Shown here piece after piece: positions 42,214 to 50,993 of a DNA stretch of 64,000 nucleotides (position 1 is its first letter; each line of letters begins with the position of its first letter). The stretch covers positions 34,192-98,191 of the forward strand of contig CALUQD010000003.1 in assembly GCA_944322825.1 (NCBI GenBank), given 5' to 3'. Under the pieces are notes generated by a model that saw only the letters and a program-made list of their open reading frames with translations, did not search any database and was not told where the DNA came from. Both the position numbers and the translations under genes were made by a program. The stretch is from Candidatus Avelusimicrobium pullicaecorum (GTDB lineage Bacteria; Elusimicrobiota; Elusimicrobia; Elusimicrobiales; Elusimicrobiaceae).

Positions 42214-42219
42214 TTTGAT

Positions 42220-42251
42220 AAAATCCCCACTTTTCGGCGGGGATTTTGTTT
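42220..42251 (+). terminator. Terminator after tRNA-Val
   Basis: AAAATCCCC/GGGGATTTT stem followed by GTTTT; a near copy exists at 42419-42451. Confidence 0.85.
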
Positions 42252-42257
42252 TAGATT

Positions 42258-42412
42258 GGGCAGTAAGCGCGCAAACTGCTTTGCGCGCGGCAGGATTTGA
42301 AAGCCGCAGCGATGTGCGAGTTTGCCTAAGGCAAGGCGAGCACCGCGAGGCGGGCCGGCAAGCGGCGAGGGTCAACGAGCCGACTTGTGGGCAAAGTCTG
42401 TACTGCCCACCA
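42258..42412 (+). repeat. tRNA-Val-derived element with acceptor-stem-like ends (155 nt)
   Basis: It begins with GGGCAGT and ends with ACTGCCCACCA, the exact acceptor ends of the upstream tRNA-Val, enclosing 130 nt that do not form a tRNA. Its last 15 nt plus the following 15 nt (42398-42427) are a perfect 30-nt repeat of 42199-42228. The interior has a perfect 9-bp hairpin (42268-42289) and a CAGGATTTGAA stretch equal to the reverse complement of the tRNA T-arm. Probably a repeat inserted into, or recombined at, the tRNA 3' end. Small ORFs across it are not credible genes. Confidence 0.6.
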
Positions 42413-42418
42413 TTTGAT

Positions 42419-42451
42419 AAAATCCCCGTCTAAAAGCGGGGATTTTGTTTT
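42419..42451 (+). terminator. Second copy of the tRNA-Val terminator
   Basis: AAAATCCCC/GGGGATTTT stem plus GTTTTT, duplicated together with the tRNA 3' end. Confidence 0.8.
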
Positions 42452-42548
42452 TGTGGCGGATCGGTTGTTATTTTATATACTATGTATATAGCTTAAAACT
42501 GTCTGCTTTTTTGGCAGGCAATTTCTATTTTAGGAGCAACTGGCAAAT

Positions 42549-43235
42549 ATGGATTGGGGTCTGTTGGTAAACTCGTTTGTGGGTATGATTTCTATTTTAA
42601 ACCCGATTGGCAACGTGCCGATATTTCTGGAGCACGTGGAAAACGAACTGCCCAAAGTACAGCGCGCCGTAGCGCTGATGATGGCGTTGGCGATTTTCTT
42701 GCTGTTAACGGTGTTTTTTGTGTTTGGCAACCGTATTTTAACATTGTTTGGCATTACCATTCCGGCCTTCCGGCTGGCGGGGTCCATTGTGATTTTGTTG
42801 GTCGGATTGCGAATGTTGCAAGGTAAAAGCAAGTTTGAAAGCCACGGCATTGAAACCGCCGCCGCCCAAGGCAATACTTTTGACCAAGCCCGCAACCGCT
42901 TGAGCCATATTCTGGTGCCAGTAGCGATGCCGCTTTTTATTGGCCCTGGTTCTATCACCACGGCTATTTTGTACGCTGAAAAAACAACTACATTTACGAT
43001 GGCGATGATGATGATTGGCGTGTTGTTTGTAAGTTCTGCCATTGTGGGTGTTTGTTTGGTGGGGTCGCGTTATATTTTTAATAAAATCGGCCCGAACGGC
43101 ACGCAGATTGTCATCCGTTTTATGGGTATGATTTTGTGCGCCATCGCTATGCAATTTATGATTGACGGCGTGGCCCAACTGCTGCCGGGCGTGTTGGATT
43201 CTACGTTTACCCACGCCGGGACCAGCGTTAAATAA
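42549..43235 (+). CDS. MarC family membrane protein
   Basis: 228 aa with six predicted membrane helices. The MarC signatures are ILNPIGNVPIF near the N-terminus and VPVAMPLFIGPGSITTAI in the second half. MarC/SNG1 proteins are poorly understood; a role in multidrug resistance was proposed and later doubted. ATG 42549 has TAGGAGC upstream. Ends before a strong terminator. Confidence 0.93.
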   Translation: MDWGLLVNSFVGMISILNPIGNVPIFLEHVENELPKVQRAVALMMALAIFLLLTVFFVFGNRILTLFGITIPAFRLAGSIVILLVGLRMLQGKSKFESHGIETAAAQGNTFDQARNRLSHILVPVAMPLFIGPGSITTAILYAEKTTTFTMAMMMIGVLFVSSAIVGVCLVGSRYIFNKIGPNGTQIVIRFMGMILCAIAMQFMIDGVAQLLPGVLDSTFTHAGTSVK

Positions 43236-43250
43236 AACTTTCCCAAACCA

Positions 43251-43279
43251 AAGGGCGGCTTCGGCCGCCCTTTTTTTGT
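43251..43279 (+). terminator. Terminator after marC
   Basis: AAAGGGCGGC-TTCG-GCCGCCCTTT with a TTCG tetraloop and T-run. Confidence 0.92.
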
Positions 43280-43305
43280 GGGTTGGATATAAGTAGAATA
43301 AAAGT

Positions 43306-45312
43306 ATGGACCATTTTAAACTTGTTTCTCCCTTTAAACCCGCGGGCGACCAACCCAAAGCCATTGCCGCGCTGACGGAAGGCGTGCGGGCCGGGTATCC
43401 GCGCCAAACGCTCTTGGGCGTAACGGGCTCCGGGAAAACGTTTACGATGGCCAATGTGATTGCCAACCTCAACCGGCCGACGCTTATTTTATCGCCCAAC
43501 AAAGTGCTGGCCGCCCAGCTGTATGCGGAATTTAAGCAATTTTTCCCCGAAAATGCGGTAGAGTATTTTATTTCTTATTACGATTATTACCAGCCCGAAG
43601 CCTATATCCCGCAAACGGATACGTATATCGAAAAAGATTCCGCCGTTAACGAACACATTGATAAACTCCGCTTAAAAGCCACTACTTCGCTGTTGACGCG
43701 CAAAGATGTAATTGTGGTGGCGTCCGTTTCGTGCATTTACAACATTGGTTCGCCGGACAGCTTCCGCGAGATGCGCATTTACGTTAAAAAAGGGGCGGAA
43801 ATGACCCGCTCGGCCTTGTCCGGCCAGCTCATTAAAATCCAATACCACCGCGACGAAATGGAATTTTCGTCCGGCAAGTTCCGTATGCGCGGACCCTTTA
43901 CCGACGTGATGACGCCGTACAGCCAAAACGCCATACGTGTGGAAATTGCGGGCAAGACGATTGCCCATATTTACGAAATCCACCCCATCACCGGCAATGT
44001 GCTGGCGGAATTGGAAGAAGCGTGGATTTATCCCGCCAAACATTTCGTGGCGACGGATGAAGACACCCAAAACGCCATCGACCAAATCCGCCGCGATTTG
44101 GACGTGCGCCACACCGAACTCTTGCAAATGGGCAAGGAGCTGGAAGCCTACCGCTTAAAACAGCGCACGGAATACGATTTGGAAATGCTCCAGCAAGCGG
44201 GCTTCTGCCCGGGGATAGAAAATTATTCCCGGTATATGGACGGCCGCAAACCGGGGGAACGCCCGTCGTGCCTGCTGGATTATTTTAGACGCTACGACGA
44301 CTTTTTGATGATGGTGGACGAATCCCACGTGGCCCTGCCGCAAGTGCGCGGAATGTTCAACGGGGACCGCGCCCGCAAACAAATGTTGGTGGATTTTGGG
44401 TTCCGGTTGCCGTCGGCATTGGACAACCGCCCGCTGAAATTTGACGAGTTTGAAAAACTGCTCCCGTCCACTGTTTTTGTGTCGGCCACGCCCGGCCCGT
44501 ACGAACTGACGGTGTGCGGCAACCACATCGTGGAGCAAGTTATCCGTCCCACCGGCTTGGTGGACCCGAAAGTCTATATTCATCCCACGGCCGGGCAGAT
44601 TGACCACTTGGTGGAAAAAATCACCGAGCACAAAAACCGCGGCGAACGTACGTTGGTGCTGGCATTGACCAAAAAAACGGCGGAAGATTTAAGCACCTTT
44701 TTTACGGAGAAAAACATCAAAACGCGGTATTTGCATTCCGACATTGAAGCATTGGACCGCGTGGAAATTTTAAAAGAGTTTCGGCAAGGCAAGTTTGATG
44801 TGCTCGTGGGGATTAACCTCCTGCGCGAAGGTATTGATATCCCGCAAGTGGGGTTGGTGGCCATTTTGGGCGCCGACAACGAAGGGTTCTTGCGCAACAC
44901 GACGACGCTCATTCAAATTTCCGGCCGCGCCGCGCGCAACGCGGGAGGGGAAGTCATCTTGTATGCCGACCGGAAAACGGATTCCATCCGTTATGCCCTC
45001 AACGAAATGAACCGCCGCCGGGAACTCCAGGAAGCGTATAACAAAGAACATCACATCACGCCGAAAACCATCCAAAAAACGGAAGTGGAACTGAAAGAAT
45101 TTGAACAGCAAACCAAGACCAGCGCCTTCGGCATTTTAAGCCAGGCGTTGCCGGAGCCGACGCTGAAAAACATCCAATCTGTAGAGAAGGATTTGGAACA
45201 GCAAATGCTCCAGGCCGCCGACGCGCTGAACTTTGAATTGGCCGCCGAACTGCGTGACCGCTTGTTTGAACTGCGCCAAATGCGCGTGAAAGGTACGGGC
45301 AAAAAGAAATGA
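43306..45312 (+). CDS. uvrB: Excinuclease ABC subunit B
   Basis: 668 aa, standard size. P-loop GVTGSGKT at 38-45, the beta-hairpin YYDYYQPEAYIP, helicase motifs VDESHVALPQ and GINLLREGIDIPQV, and the C-terminal UvrC-binding domain (about 630-660) with ALNFELAAELRDRL. Complete nucleotide-excision repair subunit. Confidence 0.98.
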   Translation: MDHFKLVSPFKPAGDQPKAIAALTEGVRAGYPRQTLLGVTGSGKTFTMANVIANLNRPTLILSPNKVLAAQLYAEFKQFFPENAVEYFISYYDYYQPEAYIPQTDTYIEKDSAVNEHIDKLRLKATTSLLTRKDVIVVASVSCIYNIGSPDSFREMRIYVKKGAEMTRSALSGQLIKIQYHRDEMEFSSGKFRMRGPFTDVMTPYSQNAIRVEIAGKTIAHIYEIHPITGNVLAELEEAWIYPAKHFVATDEDTQNAIDQIRRDLDVRHTELLQMGKELEAYRLKQRTEYDLEMLQQAGFCPGIENYSRYMDGRKPGERPSCLLDYFRRYDDFLMMVDESHVALPQVRGMFNGDRARKQMLVDFGFRLPSALDNRPLKFDEFEKLLPSTVFVSATPGPYELTVCGNHIVEQVIRPTGLVDPKVYIHPTAGQIDHLVEKITEHKNRGERTLVLALTKKTAEDLSTFFTEKNIKTRYLHSDIEALDRVEILKEFRQGKFDVLVGINLLREGIDIPQVGLVAILGADNEGFLRNTTTLIQISGRAARNAGGEVILYADRKTDSIRYALNEMNRRRELQEAYNKEHHITPKTIQKTEVELKEFEQQTKTSAFGILSQALPEPTLKNIQSVEKDLEQQMLQAADALNFELAAELRDRLFELRQMRVKGTGKKK

Positions 45313-45352
45313 TACGCGGCGGGCGTCCGCCGAAAATTGGTAAAATAAAAGT

Positions 45353-45940
45353 ATGGAAGAAACAACAATCCCTTTGCAAAGTGTTACAAAAGTAATCGGC
45401 CTGGAAACCCTGGGCAGTACGCAGGACCTGGCCTATGAACTGGCCCAAAAAGGCGAGCCGGACGGAACATTGGTGCTGGCGTGCGAACAGACGGCGGCCC
45501 GCTGCCAAAGCGGCTGTGTGTTTAGCGCGGGGGAAGGCGGCGTGTATTTCACGCTTATTTTGCGCCCGCAGAAAGCCGATTTGTGCGCGTTATCGCTTAG
45601 CAAGCACGCGGCGCAGGCCGCGGCGGATATGCTGGCCGAAGTATTTGAAATCAAAACCAAAGTGAAAGCGCCCCATGCCGTGTTGGCCCGGGAACCCAAA
45701 ACCCGCAAATGGAAAAAAATAGCCGGCGTATTGGTGGAAACTTTTTTTGACGAAACAAACCGCGTTGCGCTGGTGGGGATGGGGGTGAATGTGAACAATC
45801 GGCTGTCCGCTTCCTTAAGAGAAACCGCCGTGAGCGTCAAGCAAATAATCGGGGCGGAAACAAGCAAAGAGCTGTTTTTGGACGCGCTGCTGGACTGCTT
45901 TTGGAAGCACTACGCGCATTGGAATGTTTCCGTTCGGTAG
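45353..45940 (+). CDS. Divergent biotin-protein ligase-like protein
   Basis: 195 aa, catalytic-domain-only size (no N-terminal HTH). The BPL/LPL fold is seen from LETLGSTQDLAYEL, GGVYFTLILRP, KKIAGVLVET and GMGVNVNNRL. However the biotinyl-AMP-binding loop GRGRxGR is replaced by ARCQSGC (49-55), and the KWPND motif reads KAPHAV (105-110). The lysine of the KKIAGVL strand (Lys121/122) remains. It may be a functional divergent BirA or a member with another role. A terminator follows. Confidence 0.7.
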   Translation: MEETTIPLQSVTKVIGLETLGSTQDLAYELAQKGEPDGTLVLACEQTAARCQSGCVFSAGEGGVYFTLILRPQKADLCALSLSKHAAQAAADMLAEVFEIKTKVKAPHAVLAREPKTRKWKKIAGVLVETFFDETNRVALVGMGVNVNNRLSASLRETAVSVKQIIGAETSKELFLDALLDCFWKHYAHWNVSVR

Positions 45941-45960
45941 GGCTGGTAAAATATAGACAA

Positions 45961-45992
45961 AAAAATACCCGCATCCAGCGGGTATTTTTTTC
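45961..45992. terminator. Bidirectional terminator between birA-like gene and response regulator
   Basis: AAAAATACCCGC/GCGGGTATTTTT with A-run and T-run on the two sides, separating convergent genes. Confidence 0.9.
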
Positions 45993-46005
45993 ATCTGCTG
46001 CAAAA

Positions 46006-46371
46006 TTAATCGCCCAACGCTTGTTTGGCTTTGGCCACAAAATCCGCCAAAGCAAAAGGTTTGGAGCAGAACCCTTTTACTTGCGGGTACGTCAGGAACA
46101 TCTTTTCCGATTCCACCAAAGCGGACGTAACGATGACCGGCGTAGAAGCGAGGGTTTCGTCTTCATTCATAATTTTAATAATGCTGGCGCCGTCCAAACC
46201 CGGCAGCATTACATCCAAAATCACCAAATGGGGATGAACTTTTTTCATCATAGCGACGGCGTCGCGCCCCGTTTGGCAGGAATATACTTCGTAGCCTTCG
46301 CGGGTCAATACCAGGGTTAACAAATCAATGATGCTGGCTTCATCTTCTACAATTAAAATTCTTTTTTTCAT
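46006..46371 (-). CDS. Single-domain response regulator (CheY-like)
   Basis: 121 aa receiver domain only. Acidic pair Glu9/Asp10, phospho-acceptor Asp53 in LVILDVMLPG, Thr82 and Lys104 (SKPF) are all present, so phosphorylation is expected. No DNA-binding domain and no histidine kinase nearby, so its partner and output are unknown. Confidence 0.92.
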   Translation of the reverse strand: MKKRILIVEDEASIIDLLTLVLTREGYEVYSCQTGRDAVAMMKKVHPHLVILDVMLPGLDGASIIKIMNEDETLASTPVIVTSALVESEKMFLTYPQVKGFCSKPFALADFVAKAKQALGD

Positions 46372-46415
46372 AAGCGCTTTTCCTTCTTCCTATTTAATTT
46401 ATTATACTTTTTTAT

Positions 46416-47147
46416 ATGACAAAAAAAAGTTTTAATGCGTCCGTATTGCCGCGTATGCGTGCTTTTGCCTCCCGGCTGGTGGGCCGCGGGGACAGCGTTT
46501 TGGTGGGGCTTAGCGGCGGGGCGGATTCGGTTTGTTTGCTGCACTTTTTGCGTTATTTGTCGTCGGAACATCATTTTGCTTTGGCGGCCGCGCACATCAA
46601 CCACGGCCTGCGCGGCAAAGCGGCGGCGGCGGACCAACGCTTTTGCCGGGAACTGTGCAAAAAGTTGGATGTGGAATTCCTGACGCTTAAAACCGACGCC
46701 AAAAAAACCGCCGCCCGTTTTGGGCTAAGCCCGGAACACGGCGCCCGCAAAGCCCGTTACGATGCCTATCTAAAACTGGCCCGCCAATGGGGCGCCAATA
46801 AAGTGGCGCTCGGCCATCAACTCGACGACCAGGCCGAAACTTTTTTGCTTAATTTGCTGCGCGGCACCAAAGCCAAAGGGCTTGCGGGCATTCCCGTGCG
46901 CCGGCCGCTGGCCGCCGGGGTGGAAATTGTGCGTCCGCTTTTGTGCATTACCCGGGCGCAAACCGAAGCCTACCTGAAAAACAACGACTTGCCGCACGTG
47001 ACCGACCAAACGAATTTCGACGACGCGTTCACCCGCAACTGGGTGCGCGGCAAATTGCTCCCCTTATTGGAAACCAAACAACCGCAAATCAAACAGCACT
47101 TGGCGCTTATTGCTGCGGATATGGAAAAATTAGCGGCGGGCAACTAG
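46416..47147 (+). CDS. tilS: tRNA(Ile)-lysidine synthetase, short form
   Basis: 243 aa. The PP-loop SGGADS is at 33-38, with HINHGLRG and the LGHQLDDQAETFLLNLLRG motif typical of TilS; it changes C34 of tRNA-Ile(CAU) to lysidine. It lacks the C-terminal domains of the E. coli enzyme (432 aa) and is shorter than the roughly 310-aa Aquifex form, but all PP-loop motifs are intact. Diverges from the response regulator. Confidence 0.9.
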   Translation: MTKKSFNASVLPRMRAFASRLVGRGDSVLVGLSGGADSVCLLHFLRYLSSEHHFALAAAHINHGLRGKAAAADQRFCRELCKKLDVEFLTLKTDAKKTAARFGLSPEHGARKARYDAYLKLARQWGANKVALGHQLDDQAETFLLNLLRGTKAKGLAGIPVRRPLAAGVEIVRPLLCITRAQTEAYLKNNDLPHVTDQTNFDDAFTRNWVRGKLLPLLETKQPQIKQHLALIAADMEKLAAGN

Positions 47148-47184
47148 GCTTAACGGGCCGTATCCTGCCTGGACGGCGGCTTGA

Positions 47185-47958
47185 TTAGGCGGTTTGTAAA
47201 AAACGATAAAAGGCGCCGCGCGCGTGTGTTTCGGCAAAGGGGGAGTGGCCGCAATTTTCCCAGATAATTTGTGTTACGTCCGCCCCGCACGAGCGGAGCG
47301 GCTCCAGCACGCCTTGTACGGGGTGCGGGTCTTGCGCGCCGTGCAATACGGTAACGGGGCAGGTTATGTGCTGGGCGGCTTGCAAAAGGCGGCCGCGGCT
47401 GCGCAGGTGCGCCGCTTGTGGCCAAACGGCGGCATATTGGCGTTCGTCCGCTTCCAACAACTGGTCGTCATAGGGGCAAGGGGCGACGAAATCGGTTTTT
47501 TGCGTAAGATGTTGTAACGTTTCCAGGGCTTGCTGCGGGTTTCCCGGGCGGGACTCTTCCAAGACGGCCTGCGCTTGTTGGTAGGCGGCGGCTTCTGCCG
47601 GGGATAAACGTGCCAGGCGGCGCTGTAAAATCTGCGGGACGAATTTCTCTTCCAGCGGCGGGCAGGAAACCAATACCAAGTGTTTCACTTTTTCGGGGAA
47701 TAGGGACGCATACAAAAGCCCCAGCCACGCACCCCACGAGTGGCCGGCCACCGTCAGCGGTTGTTCGGCCGGGGCCAGCTGTTCGTGCAATTCCTCCAGC
47801 AGTTCAGGCACGCTGTAACGCGTCTGCAAGAGTTCCCACACGCCTCGGTATGCGCCCACTTGCTGGGCGACCCCTGCCAAACTGCCCCGCGCCCCGGGGC
47901 CGCCGTGCAACAGCGCCAGCAAATAAGGAGGTTTTCCGTATATACGAAGGTTTTTCAT
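47185..47958 (-). CDS. Alpha/beta hydrolase (proline iminopeptidase-like)
   Basis: 257 aa from ATG 47958; a longer reading from a TTG near 48006 is unlikely. The oxyanion motif LLHGGPG (17-23), nucleophile Ser74 in GHSWGAWLG, Asp210 (HGAQDPHP) and His238 (ENCGHSPF) form a complete triad. The HGGPG and GHSWG motifs are shared with proline iminopeptidases (family S33), but substrate is uncertain. No signal peptide, so cytoplasmic. Divergent from murE. Confidence 0.85.
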   Translation of the reverse strand: MKNLRIYGKPPYLLALLHGGPGARGSLAGVAQQVGAYRGVWELLQTRYSVPELLEELHEQLAPAEQPLTVAGHSWGAWLGLLYASLFPEKVKHLVLVSCPPLEEKFVPQILQRRLARLSPAEAAAYQQAQAVLEESRPGNPQQALETLQHLTQKTDFVAPCPYDDQLLEADERQYAAVWPQAAHLRSRGRLLQAAQHITCPVTVLHGAQDPHPVQGVLEPLRSCGADVTQIIWENCGHSPFAETHARGAFYRFLQTA

Positions 47959-47999
47959 ACCTATTTTAAAAGCAGGACCTTTTTCCCTTTTCCTACATT

Positions 48000-48014
48000 C
48001 TATCAATTTGATAG
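48000..48014. promoter_or_regulatory. 15-bp palindrome CTATCAA-T-TTGATAG between hydrolase and murE
   Basis: Perfect 7-bp arms with a single central base, 3 bp before the murE start and in the divergent promoter region. Candidate operator; no Shine-Dalgarno precedes murE. Confidence 0.4.
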
Positions 48015-48017
48015 TAT

Positions 48018-49499
48018 ATGGCTATGTCCCTCAGTCTTGTATTAGAAAAAGCAGCTCAAAGCGGCCTAAAAATTTCCGGGCTGACCTTCCGCTCGCAGGA
48101 AGTACGGCCGGGATTTGTTTTTTTTGCCATCAAAGGGGCGAATGTCGATGGAAATCAGTTTGTGCCGGAAGCCATAGCCCATGGAGCCGTGATGGTGGTT
48201 TCTTCCATTCCGGCCGCGAAGCCGTGCCCGGTGTTGTATTATCAGTCGGACGATATCGACCGCGATATGGCCGATGCCGCTTACGAATTTTACGGCCGCC
48301 CTTCGGACCATATGAAAATGATTGGCGTTACGGGCACCAAAGGCAAAACGTCTATTGCGTATTTGCTGGAATCGATTTTGGTTTCGGCGGGGCAGACCGT
48401 CGGCGCCCTGGGGACGATTAATTACCGTATGGCGGGCCGCGTGCTAAGCGCCGCACCCAATACCACGCCGGCGGCGTTGGTGCTGTTCGATTTGCTGAAC
48501 CAAATGCGCCGGGAACCGTGCGACAGCGTGGTGATGGAAGTTTCGTCCCACGCGCTGGAGCTCCAACGCGTGCGCCACATCTGGTACGATACGGCCGTGT
48601 TTACCAATTTGCAGCGCGACCATTTGGATTTCCACCATACGTTTGAAAACTATTTTAAAGCCAAACAAAAACTGTTCGAAAACTTGCTGGACCCGCAAAA
48701 CCCCAAAGCCCACCGCACCGCCGTTATAAACGTCGACGATCCGTACGGACGGCGTTTGCTGGAGCGGGTGCGCGGGCGCGTAAAAACTATTACGTTTTCT
48801 TTGGAAGAGCCGTCAGATTTACAAGCCACGCATATCCGGGAAACATTGGAAGGAACCTCTTTTGAAGTAAACGGCGTTGCAATGCATATTCATTTATTGG
48901 GGCGGCACAATGTGTATAATGCTTTAGGGGCGGTGGCCGCCGCGCAGGCCAGCGGGTTGACGCTCGAACAAGCCGCGCGCGGGCTTGCCCAGCTACCGGG
49001 CGTGCCGGGGCGGATGGAACGGATAGACGAAGGGCAGGATTTCTTTGTTTTTGTAGATTTTGCCTATACCGATGAATCGCTCCAGCGCGCTTTTGATACG
49101 CTAAAACCATTTAAGAAGGGCAACCTGTTAGTAGTCTTTGGCTGCGGCGGGCAGCGGGACCGCACCAAACGGCCGCTGATGGGAAAAACCGCCTGCACGG
49201 AGGCCGATTTTGTATTTTTAACCAACGACAACCCCCGCTGTGAGGACCCAAAACAGATTTTTACTGATATTTTACAAGGGATGGAGGGGTGTTCAAATTA
49301 CGAAATCATCCCGGACCGCGCCGAAGCCATCGGCCGCGCTTTGCAAACAGCCCAGCCGGGCGATATTGTGCTGGTGGCGGGCAAAGGGCACGAAGAATGG
49401 CAGCTTATCGGTACGGAAAAACGTCCTTTTTCAGACAAAGAAACCATCCGCGCTTTTTTACGCGAAAGGAAAAAATTATGTTCAACCAAAAAAAAGTAA
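48018..49499 (+). CDS. murE: UDP-MurNAc-tripeptide synthetase (meso-DAP adding)
   Basis: 493 aa. ATP-binding TGTKGKTS at 105-112, central-domain motif EVSSHALELQRV, and the DNPRCEDP motif that selects meso-diaminopimelate. This fits the dapA-asd-dapB genes nearby. Start is ATG 48018 or ATG 48024 (MSLSLVLE); the latter fits family N-termini equally well. It overlaps murD by 22 bp. Confidence 0.95.
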   Translation: MAMSLSLVLEKAAQSGLKISGLTFRSQEVRPGFVFFAIKGANVDGNQFVPEAIAHGAVMVVSSIPAAKPCPVLYYQSDDIDRDMADAAYEFYGRPSDHMKMIGVTGTKGKTSIAYLLESILVSAGQTVGALGTINYRMAGRVLSAAPNTTPAALVLFDLLNQMRREPCDSVVMEVSSHALELQRVRHIWYDTAVFTNLQRDHLDFHHTFENYFKAKQKLFENLLDPQNPKAHRTAVINVDDPYGRRLLERVRGRVKTITFSLEEPSDLQATHIRETLEGTSFEVNGVAMHIHLLGRHNVYNALGAVAAAQASGLTLEQAARGLAQLPGVPGRMERIDEGQDFFVFVDFAYTDESLQRAFDTLKPFKKGNLLVVFGCGGQRDRTKRPLMGKTACTEADFVFLTNDNPRCEDPKQIFTDILQGMEGCSNYEIIPDRAEAIGRALQTAQPGDIVLVAGKGHEEWQLIGTEKRPFSDKETIRAFLRERKKLCSTKKK

Positions 49500-50872
49500 A
49501 AGGTCTAAAAGCCTGCATTTTGGGCTTGGGCAAAAGCGGCCGTGCCGCTGCCTCCCTGTTGGCCGCAAATGGATTTGAAGTGCTTATTAGCGAAGAAGCG
49601 CCGATTTCCCACATCGGTTCCTTTTCCTTCCCGGCGGGCGTTACCGTGGAAACGGGCGGCCACTCGGACCGAATTTACGACTGCGGTTTTTGGATTAAAA
49701 GCCCGGGGATTTTCCCGCAAAATCCTGTCTTGCTAGAAGCCAAGAAACGCGGCATCCCCGTGTTTAGCGAATTGGAGGTGGCCTTGTCTTTTATGCCTAA
49801 AGACATCCGCGTGTTTGCCGTCACGGGCACCAACGGCAAAACCACCACCACGGCGTTATTGGGCGAAATTTTAACCGAATACGCCACGCACGAAAACAAA
49901 GGCCGCCGGGTGCACATTTGCGGCAACATCGGCAGCCCGGTTTCGCTTTGCGCGGCGAATGTAAAAGCGGGCGACGATGTGGTGATTGAGGTTTCCAGCT
50001 ATCAGCTGGAAGACAGCACCTATTTCCACCCGCAGTTTGCCTGCATTTTAAACATCACCCCCGACCATTTGGACCACCACGGCGGAATGAAAGGCTACAT
50101 CAAGGCCAAAGCCAAAGTGTTTAAAAACCAACGGGAAAACGATGTACTCGTGGTAAACGGGGCCGACGCTGTATGCGTGCAACTGGTGGAAAAAGCCAAA
50201 AGCCAAGTGTTGGCTTTTTCTACGCATCCAAAACATCTGTTAAAAACGGATGTGTTTTTTGACGGGGACGAACTTATTTTTAGCGAAGGGCACCAAATCC
50301 GTCCGCCGCAGTTAAAAGGCATTCACAACGTGGAAAACGCCATGGCGGCCGCGTTGATGGCTTTGTCTGCCGGCGTGGACGCGCAAACCATTCAGGAAGT
50401 GTTTGCCCGTTTTGAAGCGATGGAGCACCGCATTGAACAATTTGCCTACCACCGCGGGGTCACGTATGTAAACGATTCCAAAGCCACCAATTTGGATTCC
50501 ACCATCACCGCGCTAAAAAGTTTTGAAAAGAGCAAAAATCTGTGGCTGATTTTGGGCGGACGTGACAAAGGCGCTTCGTACGAAGTGCTTATCCCTTACC
50601 TGAAAGATTACTGCAAGCGGGTGCTGACCATCGGCGAGGCGATGAACAAAATCGAGGCTGAACTGCACGGCACGGTGGATTTGCTGCGTTGTGTGACGCT
50701 GGACCAAGCGGTCACTGCCGCGATGAATGGCGCTACGCGGGGGGATGTTGTGCTGTTATCCCCGGCGTGTTCCAGCTTCGACCAGTTTAAAGATTTTGAA
50801 CACCGCGGAAAAGTGTTTAAGCAACTGGTCAATGCGCGCATTTTTAAAGAGCGTATGGACGGCGATAAATAA
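49478..50872 (+). CDS. murD: UDP-MurNAc-L-alanine--D-glutamate ligase
   Basis: 464 aa from ATG 49478 with GAAAGGA upstream, starting inside the end of murE. N-terminal GLGKSGRAAA UMP-binding region, P-loop TGTNGKTTT, and VNDSKATNLDSTITAL with the C-terminal domain. mraY and murF, usually near, are not in this cluster. A terminator follows. Confidence 0.96.
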   Translation: MFNQKKVKGLKACILGLGKSGRAAASLLAANGFEVLISEEAPISHIGSFSFPAGVTVETGGHSDRIYDCGFWIKSPGIFPQNPVLLEAKKRGIPVFSELEVALSFMPKDIRVFAVTGTNGKTTTTALLGEILTEYATHENKGRRVHICGNIGSPVSLCAANVKAGDDVVIEVSSYQLEDSTYFHPQFACILNITPDHLDHHGGMKGYIKAKAKVFKNQRENDVLVVNGADAVCVQLVEKAKSQVLAFSTHPKHLLKTDVFFDGDELIFSEGHQIRPPQLKGIHNVENAMAAALMALSAGVDAQTIQEVFARFEAMEHRIEQFAYHRGVTYVNDSKATNLDSTITALKSFEKSKNLWLILGGRDKGASYEVLIPYLKDYCKRVLTIGEAMNKIEAELHGTVDLLRCVTLDQAVTAAMNGATRGDVVLLSPACSSFDQFKDFEHRGKVFKQLVNARIFKERMDGDK

Positions 50873-50893
50873 CCGCCCGGCGAAAATAATTGC

Positions 50894-50923
50894 AAAAAAG
50901 CCCCGCTTTTCAGCGGGGTTTTT
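50894..50923 (+). terminator. Terminator of murE-murD
   Basis: CCCCGCT/AGCGGGG stem with T-run. Confidence 0.9.
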
Positions 50924-50948
50924 GCTGTTTAGCGGGGAAAACAAAAGA

Positions 50949-50976
50949 TAAAAAACCTCCGGCAGAACCGGAGGGT
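50949..50976 (-). terminator. Terminator of the dap-murC operon
   Basis: On the minus strand CCTCCGG/CCGGAGG stem followed by TTTTTTAT. Confidence 0.85.
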
Positions 50977-50993
50977 TGGATGAACCGGCAAAA

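Noticed and set aside
42137..42433. Open frame across tRNA-Val and the repeat element
   Set aside because: It translates a tRNA and a structured repeat; no codon signature or ribosome binding site.
49289..49477. Extended N-terminus of MurD inside murE
   Set aside because: The family N-terminus begins at ATG 49478, which has a good ribosome binding site.
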